DNA of 64,000 nucleotides from Calorimonas adulescens (lineage in GTDB: Bacteria > Bacillota > Thermoanaerobacteria > Thermoanaerobacterales > UBA4877): contig NZ_VTPS01000004.1 of the NCBI RefSeq assembly GCF_008274215.1, positions 62,001 to 126,000 of the forward strand. Direction: 5' to 3'. Below are positions 34,166 through 42,580 of this stretch, one piece after another. Position 1 is the stretch's first letter. Every line of letters starts with the position of its first letter. The position numbers were made by a program, and so were the translations under genes. The notes beneath the pieces were generated by a model. The model made no database searches and had not been told where the DNA came from. It worked only from the letters and a program-made list of their open reading frames with translations.

Positions 34166-35050
34166 TTGTTTAAAGGAGTTATTGTCCCAACGGTTACCCT
34201 CTTTGATGATGATAGGAAAATAGATTTCAAGGCCAATGAGATTCAGATGAACAGGTTAATAGAAAGCGGTGTGAACGGCCTTTTCTATATGGGTACCACA
34301 GGTGAATTTATGCACATGAATACCGATGAGAGAAAACAAATTATCAAATGGGCTGTAGAAGCTGCTGGTAAGAGGGTTCCCATACTGGTTGGGACAGGCT
34401 CAACAAACATTTATGAAACGGTGGAGCTTACCAATTATGCAAAAGAAGTAGGGGCAGACGCCGCTGTTGTCATTACGCCATATTATCTGCGGCTTACTCA
34501 AGAGGAGCTTTACCACTACTATAGAAAGATTTTTAAACATACTGACATACATATACTTATATATAACTATCCTGACCTTTCCGGAAATAATATATCTCCT
34601 CAAACTGTTTCCCACCTTGCCATGGAGTACGAAAATCTGGTTGGTATCAAAGAGACCATTGAGAGTGTTTCACATATCAGGAAGATGATACTGGAGGTCA
34701 AGTCTATACGCCCTGATTTTTCAGTATTATGCGGATATGATGACCACACAATCAATACCCTTATCATGGGTGGAGATGGTGTAATAGGTGCACTGGCCAA
34801 CATACGTCCCGATGTGTTTGTGTCTTTATACAAGGCCTTCATTGCTGGTGATTGGGAATCCATTAGAGAATACAATTCAAAGATATTGAAACTCATGAAG
34901 CTGTATGACTTTAACCCGGTGTCTATGGTTGCCTTGAAGAAGGCATTAGAGATATTAAATATTACAAGAAATCCAAAGGTGAGGTTGCCCCATGCCAGCC
35001 TTACAGAGGTAGAGGTAAGGGATATACAGAGCATACTGGAGGACATTTAA
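34166..35050 (+). CDS. DapA/NAL-family aldolase (KDG aldolase-like)
   Basis: A 294-residue class I aldolase/lyase of the dihydrodipicolinate synthase family. It has MGTTGEFMHM, Tyr133 in YNYP and the Schiff-base Lys162 in VGIKETIESV. No lysine biosynthesis genes are near; in this context a 2-keto-3-deoxy-aldonate aldolase (giving pyruvate plus an aldehyde) is more likely. It would offer a non-phosphorylating branch beside KdgK-Eda. GTG 34157 is part of the GAGGTGG ribosome binding site, so TTG 34166 is preferred. Last gene of the island. Confidence 0.87.
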   Translation: MFKGVIVPTVTLFDDDRKIDFKANEIQMNRLIESGVNGLFYMGTTGEFMHMNTDERKQIIKWAVEAAGKRVPILVGTGSTNIYETVELTNYAKEVGADAAVVITPYYLRLTQEELYHYYRKIFKHTDIHILIYNYPDLSGNNISPQTVSHLAMEYENLVGIKETIESVSHIRKMILEVKSIRPDFSVLCGYDDHTINTLIMGGDGVIGALANIRPDVFVSLYKAFIAGDWESIREYNSKILKLMKLYDFNPVSMVALKKALEILNITRNPKVRLPHASLTEVEVRDIQSILEDI

Positions 35051-35062
35051 ACGTTCAGGGTG

Positions 35063-35090
35063 TTGACAATACTTTAATATATGCTATAAT
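35063..35090 (+). promoter_or_regulatory. promoter of thrS T-box leader
   Basis: TTGACA (35063-35068), 16-bp spacer, TATAAT (35085-35090): both hexamers are consensus. It starts the T-box transcript. Confidence 0.88.
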
Positions 35091-35097
35091 ATATCAC

Positions 35098-35321
35098 AAT
35101 AAAAGCGATGAAGAGAAGAGTAACCCTGGGAGGCTTTAAAGAGAGAAGGTACCACCGGCTGAAAGTACCTTTAAGCGACAAACAGGGCGAAGACCATCTC
35201 GAAGCTGTGGGCTGAAATATAGTAAGCCTCACCGGCAGAGCCGTTATCTTATTGAGAAGTAATTAGGGTGGAACCACGAAGACCCCTTCGTCCCTGCATG
35301 GGATGAAGGGGTTAATTTTAT
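35098..35321 (+). promoter_or_regulatory. T-box riboswitch of thrS
   Basis: Untranslated leader with the T-box sequence AGGGTGGAACCACG at 35265-35278, whose GGNA bulge pairs with the CCA end of uncharged tRNA. Upstream are the GAAGAGAAGAGTAA stem I motif and GGCTGAAAG apical element. The downstream terminator is a 13-bp stem (35282-35294 with 35300-35312) followed by TAATTTTATT. A likely specifier codon is ACC (Thr, about 35193-35195), but I could not fold stem I rigorously. Uncharged tRNA-Thr should induce thrS. Confidence 0.92.
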
Positions 35322-35340
35322 TGTGAAGGAGTGATTTTGT

Positions 35341-37251
35341 ATGGTTAAAGTGACATTGCCAGATGAAAGCATAATAGAGGTAGAAGAGGGCACAAGAGTG
35401 ATAGATGTAGCAAAGATGATAGGTAGTAGCCTGGCAAAAAATGCCTTGGGTGGTATGGAGGACAACCGTGTAGTTGGGCTAAGGCACCCTCTGAATAAGG
35501 ATTGCCGTTTAAGGATACTCACATTTGAGGATGAAGACGGCAGAAGGATACTCAGACATACTGCCTCACACGTCATGGCACAGGCAGTAAAGAGACTTTT
35601 CCCGGGAGCAAAGCTGGCAATTGGTCCGGCAATTGAAACGGGTTTTTACTACGATTTTGATATCGATAGGCCCTTTACGCCTGAAGATTTTGCAGCCATA
35701 GAGGCAGAGATGAAGAAGATTGTTGAGGCAGACTATCCAGTAATAAGGGAAGTAAAGACAAAAGAAGAGGCACTGCAGTTTATGAGAGAAAAGGATGAGC
35801 CGTATAAGGTAGAGCTTATAGAGGCACTTCCTGATGATGCTACAATCACCTTTTATACTCAAGGGGAATTCACTGACCTGTGTGCGGGCCCGCATCTGCC
35901 ATCCACTGGCATGGTAAGGGCGTTTAAACTGCTCTCTGTAGCGGGTGCTTACTGGAGGGGTGATGAGCATAACAAGATGCTGCAGAGGATATACGGCACA
36001 GCCTTTGTAAGACAAAAGGACCTGGATGATTACCTGAATATGTTAGAAGAGGCTAAAAAGAGAGACCACAGGAAACTGGGCAAGGAGCTGGATCTCTTCA
36101 GCATACAAGAAGAGGGGCCTGGCTTTCCTTTCTTTCATCCTAAAGGGATGATCCTGCGAAATGAACTGGAGGATTTCTGGAAGGCAGAGCATATTAAGAG
36201 AGGCTATCAGGAGATCAAGACCCCTATAATATTAAATGAGGAACTGTGGCATCGTTCGGGACACTGGGACCACTATAAAGACAACATGTATTTTACAACA
36301 ATAGATGAGGCTACCTACGCTATAAAGCCGATGAACTGCCCTGGCGCCATACTGGTCTACAATACCCATCTTCACAGCTACAGGGAACTTCCCATAAGGC
36401 TTGCTGAGCTGGGATTGGTCCACAGGCACGAGCTTTCTGGCGTTTTACACGGCCTCATGAGGGTGAGGTGCTTTACTCAGGATGATGCCCATATATTCAT
36501 GACGCCTGAGCAGGTAAGGGATGAGATACTTGGTGTGATTGACCTTGCAGATTATGTCTACAATCTTTTTGGATTTGACTACCATGTTGAGCTCTCCACA
36601 AGGCCGGAAAATTCTATGGGCACCGATGAGCAGTGGAACATGGCTACAGATGCTTTGAGAGACGCATTAGAGGCAAAGGGGATAAACTATAAGGTGAATG
36701 AGGGCGATGGCGCATTTTATGGGCCAAAGATTGACTTCCATTTAAAAGACAGCATAGGCAGGACATGGCAGTGCGGTACCATACAGCTGGACTTTCAGAT
36801 GCCCGAAAGGTTTGACCTGGTATATATTGGGCCGGATGGTGAAAAACACAGGCCGGTAATGGTTCACAGGACAATCCTTGGTAGCATAGAGAGATTTATA
36901 GGAATCCTCACCGAGCAGTTTGCAGGGGCCTTCCCTGTGTGGCTGTCACCAGTTCAGGTCAGGGTTATACCGATTACAGACAGGCATAAGGATTATGCGG
37001 CCTGCGTATTAAACAGGATAAGAGAGACAGGGATAAGGGCTGATATGGATGACAGGAATGAAAAGGTAGGGTACAAGATAAGGGAGGGTGAAATGCAGAA
37101 AATACCGTACATGCTGATTGCAGGAGATAAAGAGGTGGAAGCCAGTGGTGTCTCAGTGAGAGAAAGAAAAGGCGGAGACATGGGATGCATGAGTCTGGAT
37201 GCCTTTATAGATATGGTGAAGGAGAAGATAAATACTAAGGCTATAGATTAG
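35341..37251 (+). CDS. thrS: threonyl-tRNA synthetase
   Basis: Class II synthetase of 636 residues with all domains: TGS (1-60), editing/second additional domain (about 60-240, with HTASHVMAQAVKRLFPGAKLAIGP and the SVAGAYWRGDEHNKMLQRIYG end), catalytic core (about 240-530: motif 2 region, zinc ligands in MNCPGAIL and the later His residues, VHRTILGSIERFIGIL motif 3) and the anticodon-binding domain (530-636, VRVIPITDRHKDYA). Regulated by the T-box leader. Confidence 0.99.
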   Translation: MVKVTLPDESIIEVEEGTRVIDVAKMIGSSLAKNALGGMEDNRVVGLRHPLNKDCRLRILTFEDEDGRRILRHTASHVMAQAVKRLFPGAKLAIGPAIETGFYYDFDIDRPFTPEDFAAIEAEMKKIVEADYPVIREVKTKEEALQFMREKDEPYKVELIEALPDDATITFYTQGEFTDLCAGPHLPSTGMVRAFKLLSVAGAYWRGDEHNKMLQRIYGTAFVRQKDLDDYLNMLEEAKKRDHRKLGKELDLFSIQEEGPGFPFFHPKGMILRNELEDFWKAEHIKRGYQEIKTPIILNEELWHRSGHWDHYKDNMYFTTIDEATYAIKPMNCPGAILVYNTHLHSYRELPIRLAELGLVHRHELSGVLHGLMRVRCFTQDDAHIFMTPEQVRDEILGVIDLADYVYNLFGFDYHVELSTRPENSMGTDEQWNMATDALRDALEAKGINYKVNEGDGAFYGPKIDFHLKDSIGRTWQCGTIQLDFQMPERFDLVYIGPDGEKHRPVMVHRTILGSIERFIGILTEQFAGAFPVWLSPVQVRVIPITDRHKDYAACVLNRIRETGIRADMDDRNEKVGYKIREGEMQKIPYMLIAGDKEVEASGVSVRERKGGDMGCMSLDAFIDMVKEKINTKAID

Positions 37252-37275
37252 AGCGGGGTATTTCCCCGCTTTTTT
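37252..37275 (+). terminator. terminator after thrS
   Basis: Stem AGCGGGG (37252-37258) with CCCCGCT (37264-37270), five-base loop, then T-run. It starts at the base after the stop codon. Confidence 0.93.
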
Positions 37276-37305
37276 ATGGTATAATCTTGAATGGAGGTGG
37301 TATTT

Positions 37306-38388
37306 GTGCCAGGAGTAAAACATGGGGGCGATATATATTCCATAGCGAGAGAATATGGTTTTAAGCCTGAGGATATTTTAGACTTCAGCGGGAATATAAA
37401 CCCGCTGGGTATGCCTGAATCGGTAAAGAGGGCAATAATAGAGAATCTCGATATCCTTTCCAAGTATCCCGATCCTGAGTATCTGGATTTAAGGCAGGCG
37501 ATCTATAAGTACTCGGGAGTTAGACCTGAAAATATTATTGTGGGAAATGGTGGCACAGAGCTGATATCCCTTTTCTTTAAGATCTTAAACCCCCGATCTG
37601 GGTTGATACTGATGCCCACATACTCTGAATATGAGAGGGAGATTATGATAAATGGTGGTAGATACGAGTACTACAGATTGAAAGAAGAGAGGGACTTTGT
37701 ACCTGAGGTGGATGATATAATAAATTGCATAGCAGGTCATGATCTTTTGGTTGTATGCAATCCAAATAATCCAACCGGCCAGGCCATTTATACTGACGAT
37801 ATGATAAAAATTTTAGCGAAGGCTAAAAAATGTGGCTGCTTTGTCTTTGTAGACGAGACATATGTCGAGTTTGTAGAGGATATTGATAGTGTAAGTGCAG
37901 CCAGACTTGTGAATGAATTTGACAACCTGTTTATAATAAGGGGTATTTCCAAGTTTTTTGGCACTCCTGGTCTAAGGATAGGGTATGGACTTACAAGTAA
38001 CAAAGAGATCATGGAAAAGATGCTCTTCATAAAGGACCCATGGACTGTAAGTTCTATAGCACAGGTTGCTGGCCAGGCCGTATTTGGTGATATAGAATAT
38101 CAGGAGAGATCTAAAAAATTGATCAGGGAAGAAAGAGAATATATTTCTAAAGAAATGAGCCGCTTTACAAATATAAAAGCTTACAATACTACAGCTAACT
38201 TCTTTTTGTGCAAAATACTGGATAACCACAGTGCCTCTGCTTTAAGGGAACATCTTTTAAGATATGCCATGGATGTGCGGGATGCGTCAAATTTTCCGTA
38301 TCTCAGTGATGCTTTTTTTAGATTTTGTATACTCGATAGGGAAGATAACGAGAAATTAATAAAATTACTTAATGTTTTCTTTAACTGA
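37306..38388 (+). CDS. CobD/HisC-like pyridoxal phosphate aminotransferase
   Basis: A 360-residue class I/II aminotransferase-fold enzyme. N-terminal KHGGDIYSIAREYGFKPEDILDFSGNINPLGMP is the opening of L-threonine-O-3-phosphate decarboxylase (CobD), rather than of HisC. PLP residues: NPNNPTG, DETYVEF and the Schiff-base Lys in RGISKFFGTPGLRIGY. No cobalamin or histidine genes are adjacent. Decarboxylation of threonine phosphate for the cobamide side chain is one possibility; histidinol-phosphate transamination is the other. GTG 37306 is preferred because GGAGGTGG (37293-37300) overlaps the upstream in-frame ATG. Confidence 0.8.
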   Translation: MPGVKHGGDIYSIAREYGFKPEDILDFSGNINPLGMPESVKRAIIENLDILSKYPDPEYLDLRQAIYKYSGVRPENIIVGNGGTELISLFFKILNPRSGLILMPTYSEYEREIMINGGRYEYYRLKEERDFVPEVDDIINCIAGHDLLVVCNPNNPTGQAIYTDDMIKILAKAKKCGCFVFVDETYVEFVEDIDSVSAARLVNEFDNLFIIRGISKFFGTPGLRIGYGLTSNKEIMEKMLFIKDPWTVSSIAQVAGQAVFGDIEYQERSKKLIREEREYISKEMSRFTNIKAYNTTANFFLCKILDNHSASALREHLLRYAMDVRDASNFPYLSDAFFRFCILDREDNEKLIKLLNVFFN

Positions 38389-38390
38389 TG

Positions 38391-38419
38391 TTGACAGCTT
38401 CAATATAAGATGCTAAAAT
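38391..38419 (+). promoter_or_regulatory. promoter of infC operon
   Basis: TTGACA (38391-38396), 17-bp spacer, TAAAAT (38414-38419), directly after the preceding gene. Confidence 0.85.
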
Positions 38420-38427
38420 TGTTTTGA

Positions 38428-38524
38428 ACAATAAAGTAGAAGCATCCGCTTCTCACCCGACCTTCAGGCTACGGGTCAATACATGTTTTGATGTATTGGA
38501 GCGGGTGTTTTACCTGCTTTTTTA
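38428..38524 (+). promoter_or_regulatory. L20-type attenuator leader of infC-rpmI-rplT
   Basis: Structured leader ending in an intrinsic terminator AGCGGGT-GTTTT-ACCTGCT (38500-38518) with a T-run to 38523. An upstream CACCCGA (38454-38460) can pair with CGGGTG (38502-38507) to form an alternative antiterminator. This arrangement is that of the Firmicute L20/IF3 leader, in which free L20 favours termination. A short open frame through it has no ribosome binding site. Confidence 0.75.
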
Positions 38525-38551
38525 TTGGGAAAAATTAGGAGGTGTATTTTT

Positions 38552-39067
38552 ATCAGCAAAGAACTTCAGGTTAATGAAGAGATTAGAGACCATGAAGTGC
38601 GTCTTATTGACGTAGATGGAAAACAGCTTGGGATAATGTCGTCAAAAGAAGCCCTTGCCATTGCAGAAGAGAAACATTTAGACCTGGTCAAGGTATCTCC
38701 AGATGCCAAACCGCCTGTCTGCAGGCTGATGGATTATGGCAAGTACAGGTATGAACTCAGTAAGAAAGAAAAGGAAGCCCGTAAGAAGCAGAGGGTTATC
38801 AATGTAAAAGAAATCAGGATGAGACCTTCTATAGAAGAGCATGACTTTATGGTAAAGGTCAAGAGTGCAATCAGGTTTCTGGAAGATGGCGACAAGGTAA
38901 AAGTAACTATCAGGTTTCGTGGTAGAGAAATGGACCATGCTTCTCTTGCAGAAGAGCTTTTATACCAGTTTGCAGACAAGCTAAAGGAAGTAGGAAAAGT
39001 TGAAAAAAAACCGGAGTTAGAGGGCAAGAATCTAAGTATAGTGGTTTCACCAATCAATGCAAAATGA
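38552..39067 (+). CDS. infC: translation initiation factor IF-3, ATC start
   Basis: Initiation factor 3, 171 residues, binds 30S subunits and rejects non-canonical start codons. It starts ISKELQVNEEIRDHEVRLIDVDGKQLG and ends with GRVEKKPELEGKNLSIVVSP-type sequence. No ATG/GTG/TTG is suitably placed: AGGAGG at 38537-38542 is nine bases from ATC 38552, and the in-frame TTG at 38525 lies upstream of that site. A rare ATC (AUU-class) start is the known device by which IF-3 represses its own translation. Confidence 0.93.
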   Translation: MSKELQVNEEIRDHEVRLIDVDGKQLGIMSSKEALAIAEEKHLDLVKVSPDAKPPVCRLMDYGKYRYELSKKEKEARKKQRVINVKEIRMRPSIEEHDFMVKVKSAIRFLEDGDKVKVTIRFRGREMDHASLAEELLYQFADKLKEVGKVEKKPELEGKNLSIVVSPINAK

Positions 39068-39079
39068 GGAGGAATATTT

Positions 39080-39280
39080 ATGCCAAAAATGAAGACCCAC
39101 AGGGGTGCAGCCAAACGCTTCAGATATACAAAGAATGGCAAAATAAAAAGGTTTAAGGCTTATAAGAGCCATTTGCTGAGCGGTAAAACCAGAAAGCGGA
39201 AGAGAAATCTTCGCAAAGCTACACTGGTGCATGCCTCAGATATGAAACGAGTAAAGATTTTATTACCATATGCAAAATAG
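39080..39280 (+). CDS. rpmI: 50S ribosomal protein L35
   Basis: A 66-residue basic protein with [32 protein letters not shown], the L35 signature. GAGGAGG precedes the start. In the conserved infC-rpmI-rplT operon. Confidence 0.98.
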   Translation: MPKMKTHRGAAKRFRYTKNGKIKRFKAYKSHLLSGKTRKRKRNLRKATLVHASDMKRVKILLPYAK

Positions 39281-39292
39281 GAGGAGTTATAT

Positions 39293-39652
39293 ATGGCTAG
39301 AATAAAGGCAGGCAAGGTGACACATAAGAGACATAAAAAGATCTTAAAACTGGCAAAGGGATATTACGGGGCAAAGAGCAAGAGATTCAGGATGGCAAAT
39401 CAGGCTGTCATGAAGTCTCTTCAGTATGCATATATTGGCAGGAAGCTTAAGAAGAGAGATTTCAGAAAACTCTGGATTACCAGGATAAATGCTGCGGCCA
39501 GAATGAATGGCATTTCGTACAGCAGACTGATAAATGGCCTTAAGCTGGCAGGGGTAAATATCAACAGGAAGATGTTGGCAGATATGGCCGTCAATGATTC
39601 TAATGCGTTTGCTGAACTGGTGGCACTGGCAAAAGAAAAGCTAAATGCATAA
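39293..39652 (+). CDS. rplT: 50S ribosomal protein L20
   Basis: L20, 119 residues, early large-subunit assembly protein. It has [42 protein letters not shown] and [26 protein letters not shown]. It is also the likely repressor acting on the leader at 38428-38524. A hairpin overlaps its stop. Confidence 0.98.
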   Translation: MARIKAGKVTHKRHKKILKLAKGYYGAKSKRFRMANQAVMKSLQYAYIGRKLKKRDFRKLWITRINAAARMNGISYSRLINGLKLAGVNINRKMLADMAVNDSNAFAELVALAKEKLNA

Positions 39653-39670
39653 AGGCCTTATGGCCTTTTG
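39651..39670 (+). terminator. terminator after rplT
   Basis: AAAGGCC (39651-39657) with GGCCTTT (39662-39668), four-base loop, starting in the stop codon; only two T follow (with A/G), so it is moderate. Confidence 0.7.
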
Positions 39671-39681
39671 TAGTTTTCAGC

Positions 39682-41049
39682 ATGGAAGGTGATAAAATTT
39701 TAGTAAATATCAAGAAATTAATAAGACCATGGATACAACCCACAAGGGTTGTTGTTTTCAGTTTTGGAGTTCTAATATTAGCAGGTACTATCTTGCTTAT
39801 GCTTCCAATTTCGTCAAAAAGTGGTGATGTTACACCGTTTATCAATGCACTTTTTACTGCTACTTCAGCAGTTTGTGTAACAGGGCTTGTTGTGGTAGAT
39901 ACAGCCAGTTACTGGTCAACCTTTGGACAGTTTGTTATATTGTGCCTCATACAGGCAGGCGGGCTTGGCACGATGATGATAGTTACTATGTTTGCGCTTC
40001 TTATGGGGCGTAGGATTAGCTTGCGAGAGAGACTTACCATGCAGGAAGCATTTAACCAGTATTCCATGGCAGGCCTTGTCCGGCTGGCTAAGGAAATAAT
40101 GGAGGTAACCATCATATTTGAAGGGATTGGGGCCCTGGTCTTATTTATAAGGTTTTTAAGAGAAATGCCGCCTGTCAAAGCCATTTATTATGGTGTATTT
40201 CATGCTGTTTCTGCTTTTAATAATGCAGGTTTTGACCTTATGGGCGGGTTTAATAGTTTTACTGGATATACAGAAGATATTGTTATCAATATTACGCTCA
40301 TGGTCCTTATAGTTGTTGGTGGCATAGGCTTTACGGTAATAGTAGATATAATCCAGCGGAAAAAATTCAGAAAACTAACCCTGCATTCAAAGCTTGTAAT
40401 AACGATAACTATATTTTTAATACTAGCATCATCTATAGTATTCTTTATACTTGAACACAACAATGCTGCTACAATGGGAAAACTGAGCCTAAAGGGCAAG
40501 ATACTGGCTTCGCTATTTCAGTCAGTAACACCGAGGACGGCAGGTTTTAATACGATACCAGAGGACAGTATGAGGACAGCAAGCATTTTTACTACCCTGA
40601 TCCTTATGTTCATAGGGGCATCACCTGGTGGTACTGGAGGTGGAATTAAAACATCCACCTTTGGGGTAATCCTGTTTACTGTTATATCGATAATTAATGG
40701 CAGAGAAGATACCGAGATATATAAGAGGAGAATCCCTAAGTTTGTTGTATACAGGTCCCTGGCCATAGTTTTTATCTCAATGCTCATAGTTATGGGCACT
40801 ACCGCTGTTTTGTCAATTGTTCAAGATGCGGATTTTATGACCTTGCTGTTTGAGTCTACATCAGCCTTTGCTACTGTGGGACTGAGTTTGGGTTTAACCC
40901 CTCACCTTACAACAATAGGGAAAGCATTCATTATTTTTAATATGTATGCTGGAAGAGTGGGGCCACTTACACTTGCTCTGGCCATAGGGCACAGAAGGAA
41001 AAATATAAATGGCTATAAATATCCAGAGGAAAAGATTATAGTAGGATAG
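39682..41049 (+). CDS. ktrB: Trk/Ktr-type potassium uptake membrane subunit
   Basis: A 455-residue potassium channel-like transporter of the TrkH/KtrB/NtpJ family with four M1-P-M2 repeats. The selectivity-filter regions appear as TATSAVCVTGLVVVD, HAVSAFNNAGFDL, SVTPRTAGFNTI and ESTSAFATVGLSLG. It pairs with the downstream NAD-binding KtrA-like protein (11 bp gap). The ATG at 39682 lacks a good upstream ribosome binding site, so the exact start is uncertain. Confidence 0.93.
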   Translation: MEGDKILVNIKKLIRPWIQPTRVVVFSFGVLILAGTILLMLPISSKSGDVTPFINALFTATSAVCVTGLVVVDTASYWSTFGQFVILCLIQAGGLGTMMIVTMFALLMGRRISLRERLTMQEAFNQYSMAGLVRLAKEIMEVTIIFEGIGALVLFIRFLREMPPVKAIYYGVFHAVSAFNNAGFDLMGGFNSFTGYTEDIVINITLMVLIVVGGIGFTVIVDIIQRKKFRKLTLHSKLVITITIFLILASSIVFFILEHNNAATMGKLSLKGKILASLFQSVTPRTAGFNTIPEDSMRTASIFTTLILMFIGASPGGTGGGIKTSTFGVILFTVISIINGREDTEIYKRRIPKFVVYRSLAIVFISMLIVMGTTAVLSIVQDADFMTLLFESTSAFATVGLSLGLTPHLTTIGKAFIIFNMYAGRVGPLTLALAIGHRRKNINGYKYPEEKIIVG

Positions 41050-41060
41050 AAGGTGAAATA

Positions 41061-41723
41061 ATGAAACAGTTTGGAGTTATAGGGCTTGGCAGGTTTGGAT
41101 TCAGTGTTGCCACCTCTCTTTACGAGATGGGATATGATGTACTTGCAGTAGATATTGACGAGCAGATTGTTCAGGACATATCAGACCGGGTTACACATGC
41201 GGTGCAGGCTGACGCTACAGATGAGAACATTATAAGGTCACTGGGCATAAGGAATCTGGATGTTGTAATTGTAACAATAGGTTCTAATATTCAGGCCAGT
41301 ATAATGGTGACCATGATAGTAAAAGAACTGGGCGTAAAATTTGTTGTTGCCAAGGCACAAAGCGATTTACATGCCAAGGTCCTTTACAAGGTCGGGGCTG
41401 ACAGGGTGGTGTTTCCAGAGAGGGATATGGGAATCAGGGTAGCGAGAAATCTTGTATCATCCAAGGTTTTAGACTATATTGAATTATCAAAGGATTACAG
41501 TATCGTGGAGATAGAACCTATGATAGAGTGGATAGGCCTGTCACTAAAAGAGATAGGTATACGCCAGAACCATGGCCTTAATGTGGTGGCTGTGAGAAAA
41601 AATAAAGAGGATATAGTGGTGTCTCCAGGTCCAGAGTATGTGATAAATGAGGATGATATACTGGTGGTTATAGGGGAAAATCGCAACCTGCGCAAGTTTG
41701 AGAAAAAGGATGAGGGAGAATGA
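41061..41723 (+). CDS. ktrA: Ktr-type potassium uptake regulatory subunit
   Basis: A 220-residue cytosolic RCK protein. The Rossmann motif GVIGLGRFGFSVATSL with acidic VDID binds nucleotide (ATP/ADP or NAD) and residues about 140-215 form the TrkA-C domain (LSLKEIGIRQNHGLNVVAVRKN, INEDDILVVIG). It gates KtrB. Its end overlaps the start of the methyltransferase gene. Confidence 0.95.
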   Translation: MKQFGVIGLGRFGFSVATSLYEMGYDVLAVDIDEQIVQDISDRVTHAVQADATDENIIRSLGIRNLDVVIVTIGSNIQASIMVTMIVKELGVKFVVAKAQSDLHAKVLYKVGADRVVFPERDMGIRVARNLVSSKVLDYIELSKDYSIVEIEPMIEWIGLSLKEIGIRQNHGLNVVAVRKNKEDIVVSPGPEYVINEDDILVVIGENRNLRKFEKKDEGE

Positions 41724-42496
41724 TTGTCATCTCAAGCAGGCAGAACCCTCTTGTCAAAAAAGTCATTTCTCTGAAACAGAAAAAATGGCGGGAGGAATAC
41801 AGAAAATATATAATTGAAGGCTTGAAAAACGTGCGCGAGGCCTTAAGCTTTGGAGTGGATATAGACTATATATTCATAGACAGTGGACAGGATTCACTTA
41901 TAGAAGAATTTGCATATTTAACCGACAGAGTAATCCTTGTGGCTGAAAGCATTTTTAAAGAACTAAGCGATACAAAAACGCCGCAGGGTGTAATAGCATT
42001 AGCTTCATTTTATTCCTATTCCTTAGATAATATCCTCAGGGATGGGAATATTTTTTTAGTGCTGGACAGGATTCAAGACCCCGGCAATATGGGCACACTT
42101 ATAAGGTCGGCAGATGCTTTTGGAGTAGAGGGAATACTGATATCTAAGGGCAGCGTTGATATATATAGCCCTAAGGTTGTCAGGGCGGCTATGGGTTCTA
42201 TCTTCCATGTACCTTTTGTATATGCTGATATATGGGAAATAATAAAAACGTTGAAAGAGAACAAGATAGTGACACTGGCAACAACCCCATACGCAGAAAA
42301 AAATATAAGGGATGCATATATAAAACCTCCTGTGGCCATATTTCTTGGGAATGAGGCCAATGGTCTTGACGGAAACATCATTGATGCATGTGATGAAAAG
42401 GTAAGGATATATATGAAAGGGAAGGCGGAATCGCTCAATGTATCTATAGCTGGTTCAATAATTATGCATGAAATTCTATTAAAAATTCATAGATAA
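41720..42496 (+). CDS. SpoU/TrmH-family RNA 2'-O-methyltransferase
   Basis: A 258-residue SPOUT methyltransferase. The N-terminal substrate-binding domain (about 1-95) starts SSRQNPLVKKVISLKQKKWREEYRKYIIEGLKNV. The knotted domain has motif 1 LDRIQDPGNMGTLIRSADAFG, motif 2 IFLGNEANGL and motif 3 SLNVSIAGSI. It resembles the YsgA-type rRNA methylases found close to rplT in Firmicutes. Target nucleotide unknown. Confidence 0.92.
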   Translation: MIVISSRQNPLVKKVISLKQKKWREEYRKYIIEGLKNVREALSFGVDIDYIFIDSGQDSLIEEFAYLTDRVILVAESIFKELSDTKTPQGVIALASFYSYSLDNILRDGNIFLVLDRIQDPGNMGTLIRSADAFGVEGILISKGSVDIYSPKVVRAAMGSIFHVPFVYADIWEIIKTLKENKIVTLATTPYAEKNIRDAYIKPPVAIFLGNEANGLDGNIIDACDEKVRIYMKGKAESLNVSIAGSIIMHEILLKIHR

Positions 42497-42580
42497 AAAG
42501 AGGAAATTTCGTCTTTTCGGCGAATATATATAAAATATATATAATATATCCAATTTTAAAGAAAATGGAGGGATTAGTTT

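Noticed and set aside
34166-35050. Dihydrodipicolinate synthase for lysine synthesis
   Set aside because: Motifs are shared by the whole family; location at the end of a sugar-acid operon and no lysine genes nearby make a keto-deoxy acid aldolase more likely.
37280-37285. TATAAT just before the CobD-like gene
   Set aside because: A perfect -10 hexamer, but no -35-like sequence at 16-18 bp spacing (that position falls in the thrS terminator). It could work as an extended -10 promoter but the evidence is too thin.
38424-38615. Short open frame through the infC leader
   Set aside because: It is out of frame with infC and overlaps its start; the region is better explained as an L20-type attenuator with a terminator hairpin.
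42497-42580. Possible terminator (AAAAGA...TCTTTT) and promoter before the TAXI receptor gene
   Set aside because: The stem is only six A/T-rich pairs and the AT-rich repeats (TATATATA) allow many spurious promoter matches.
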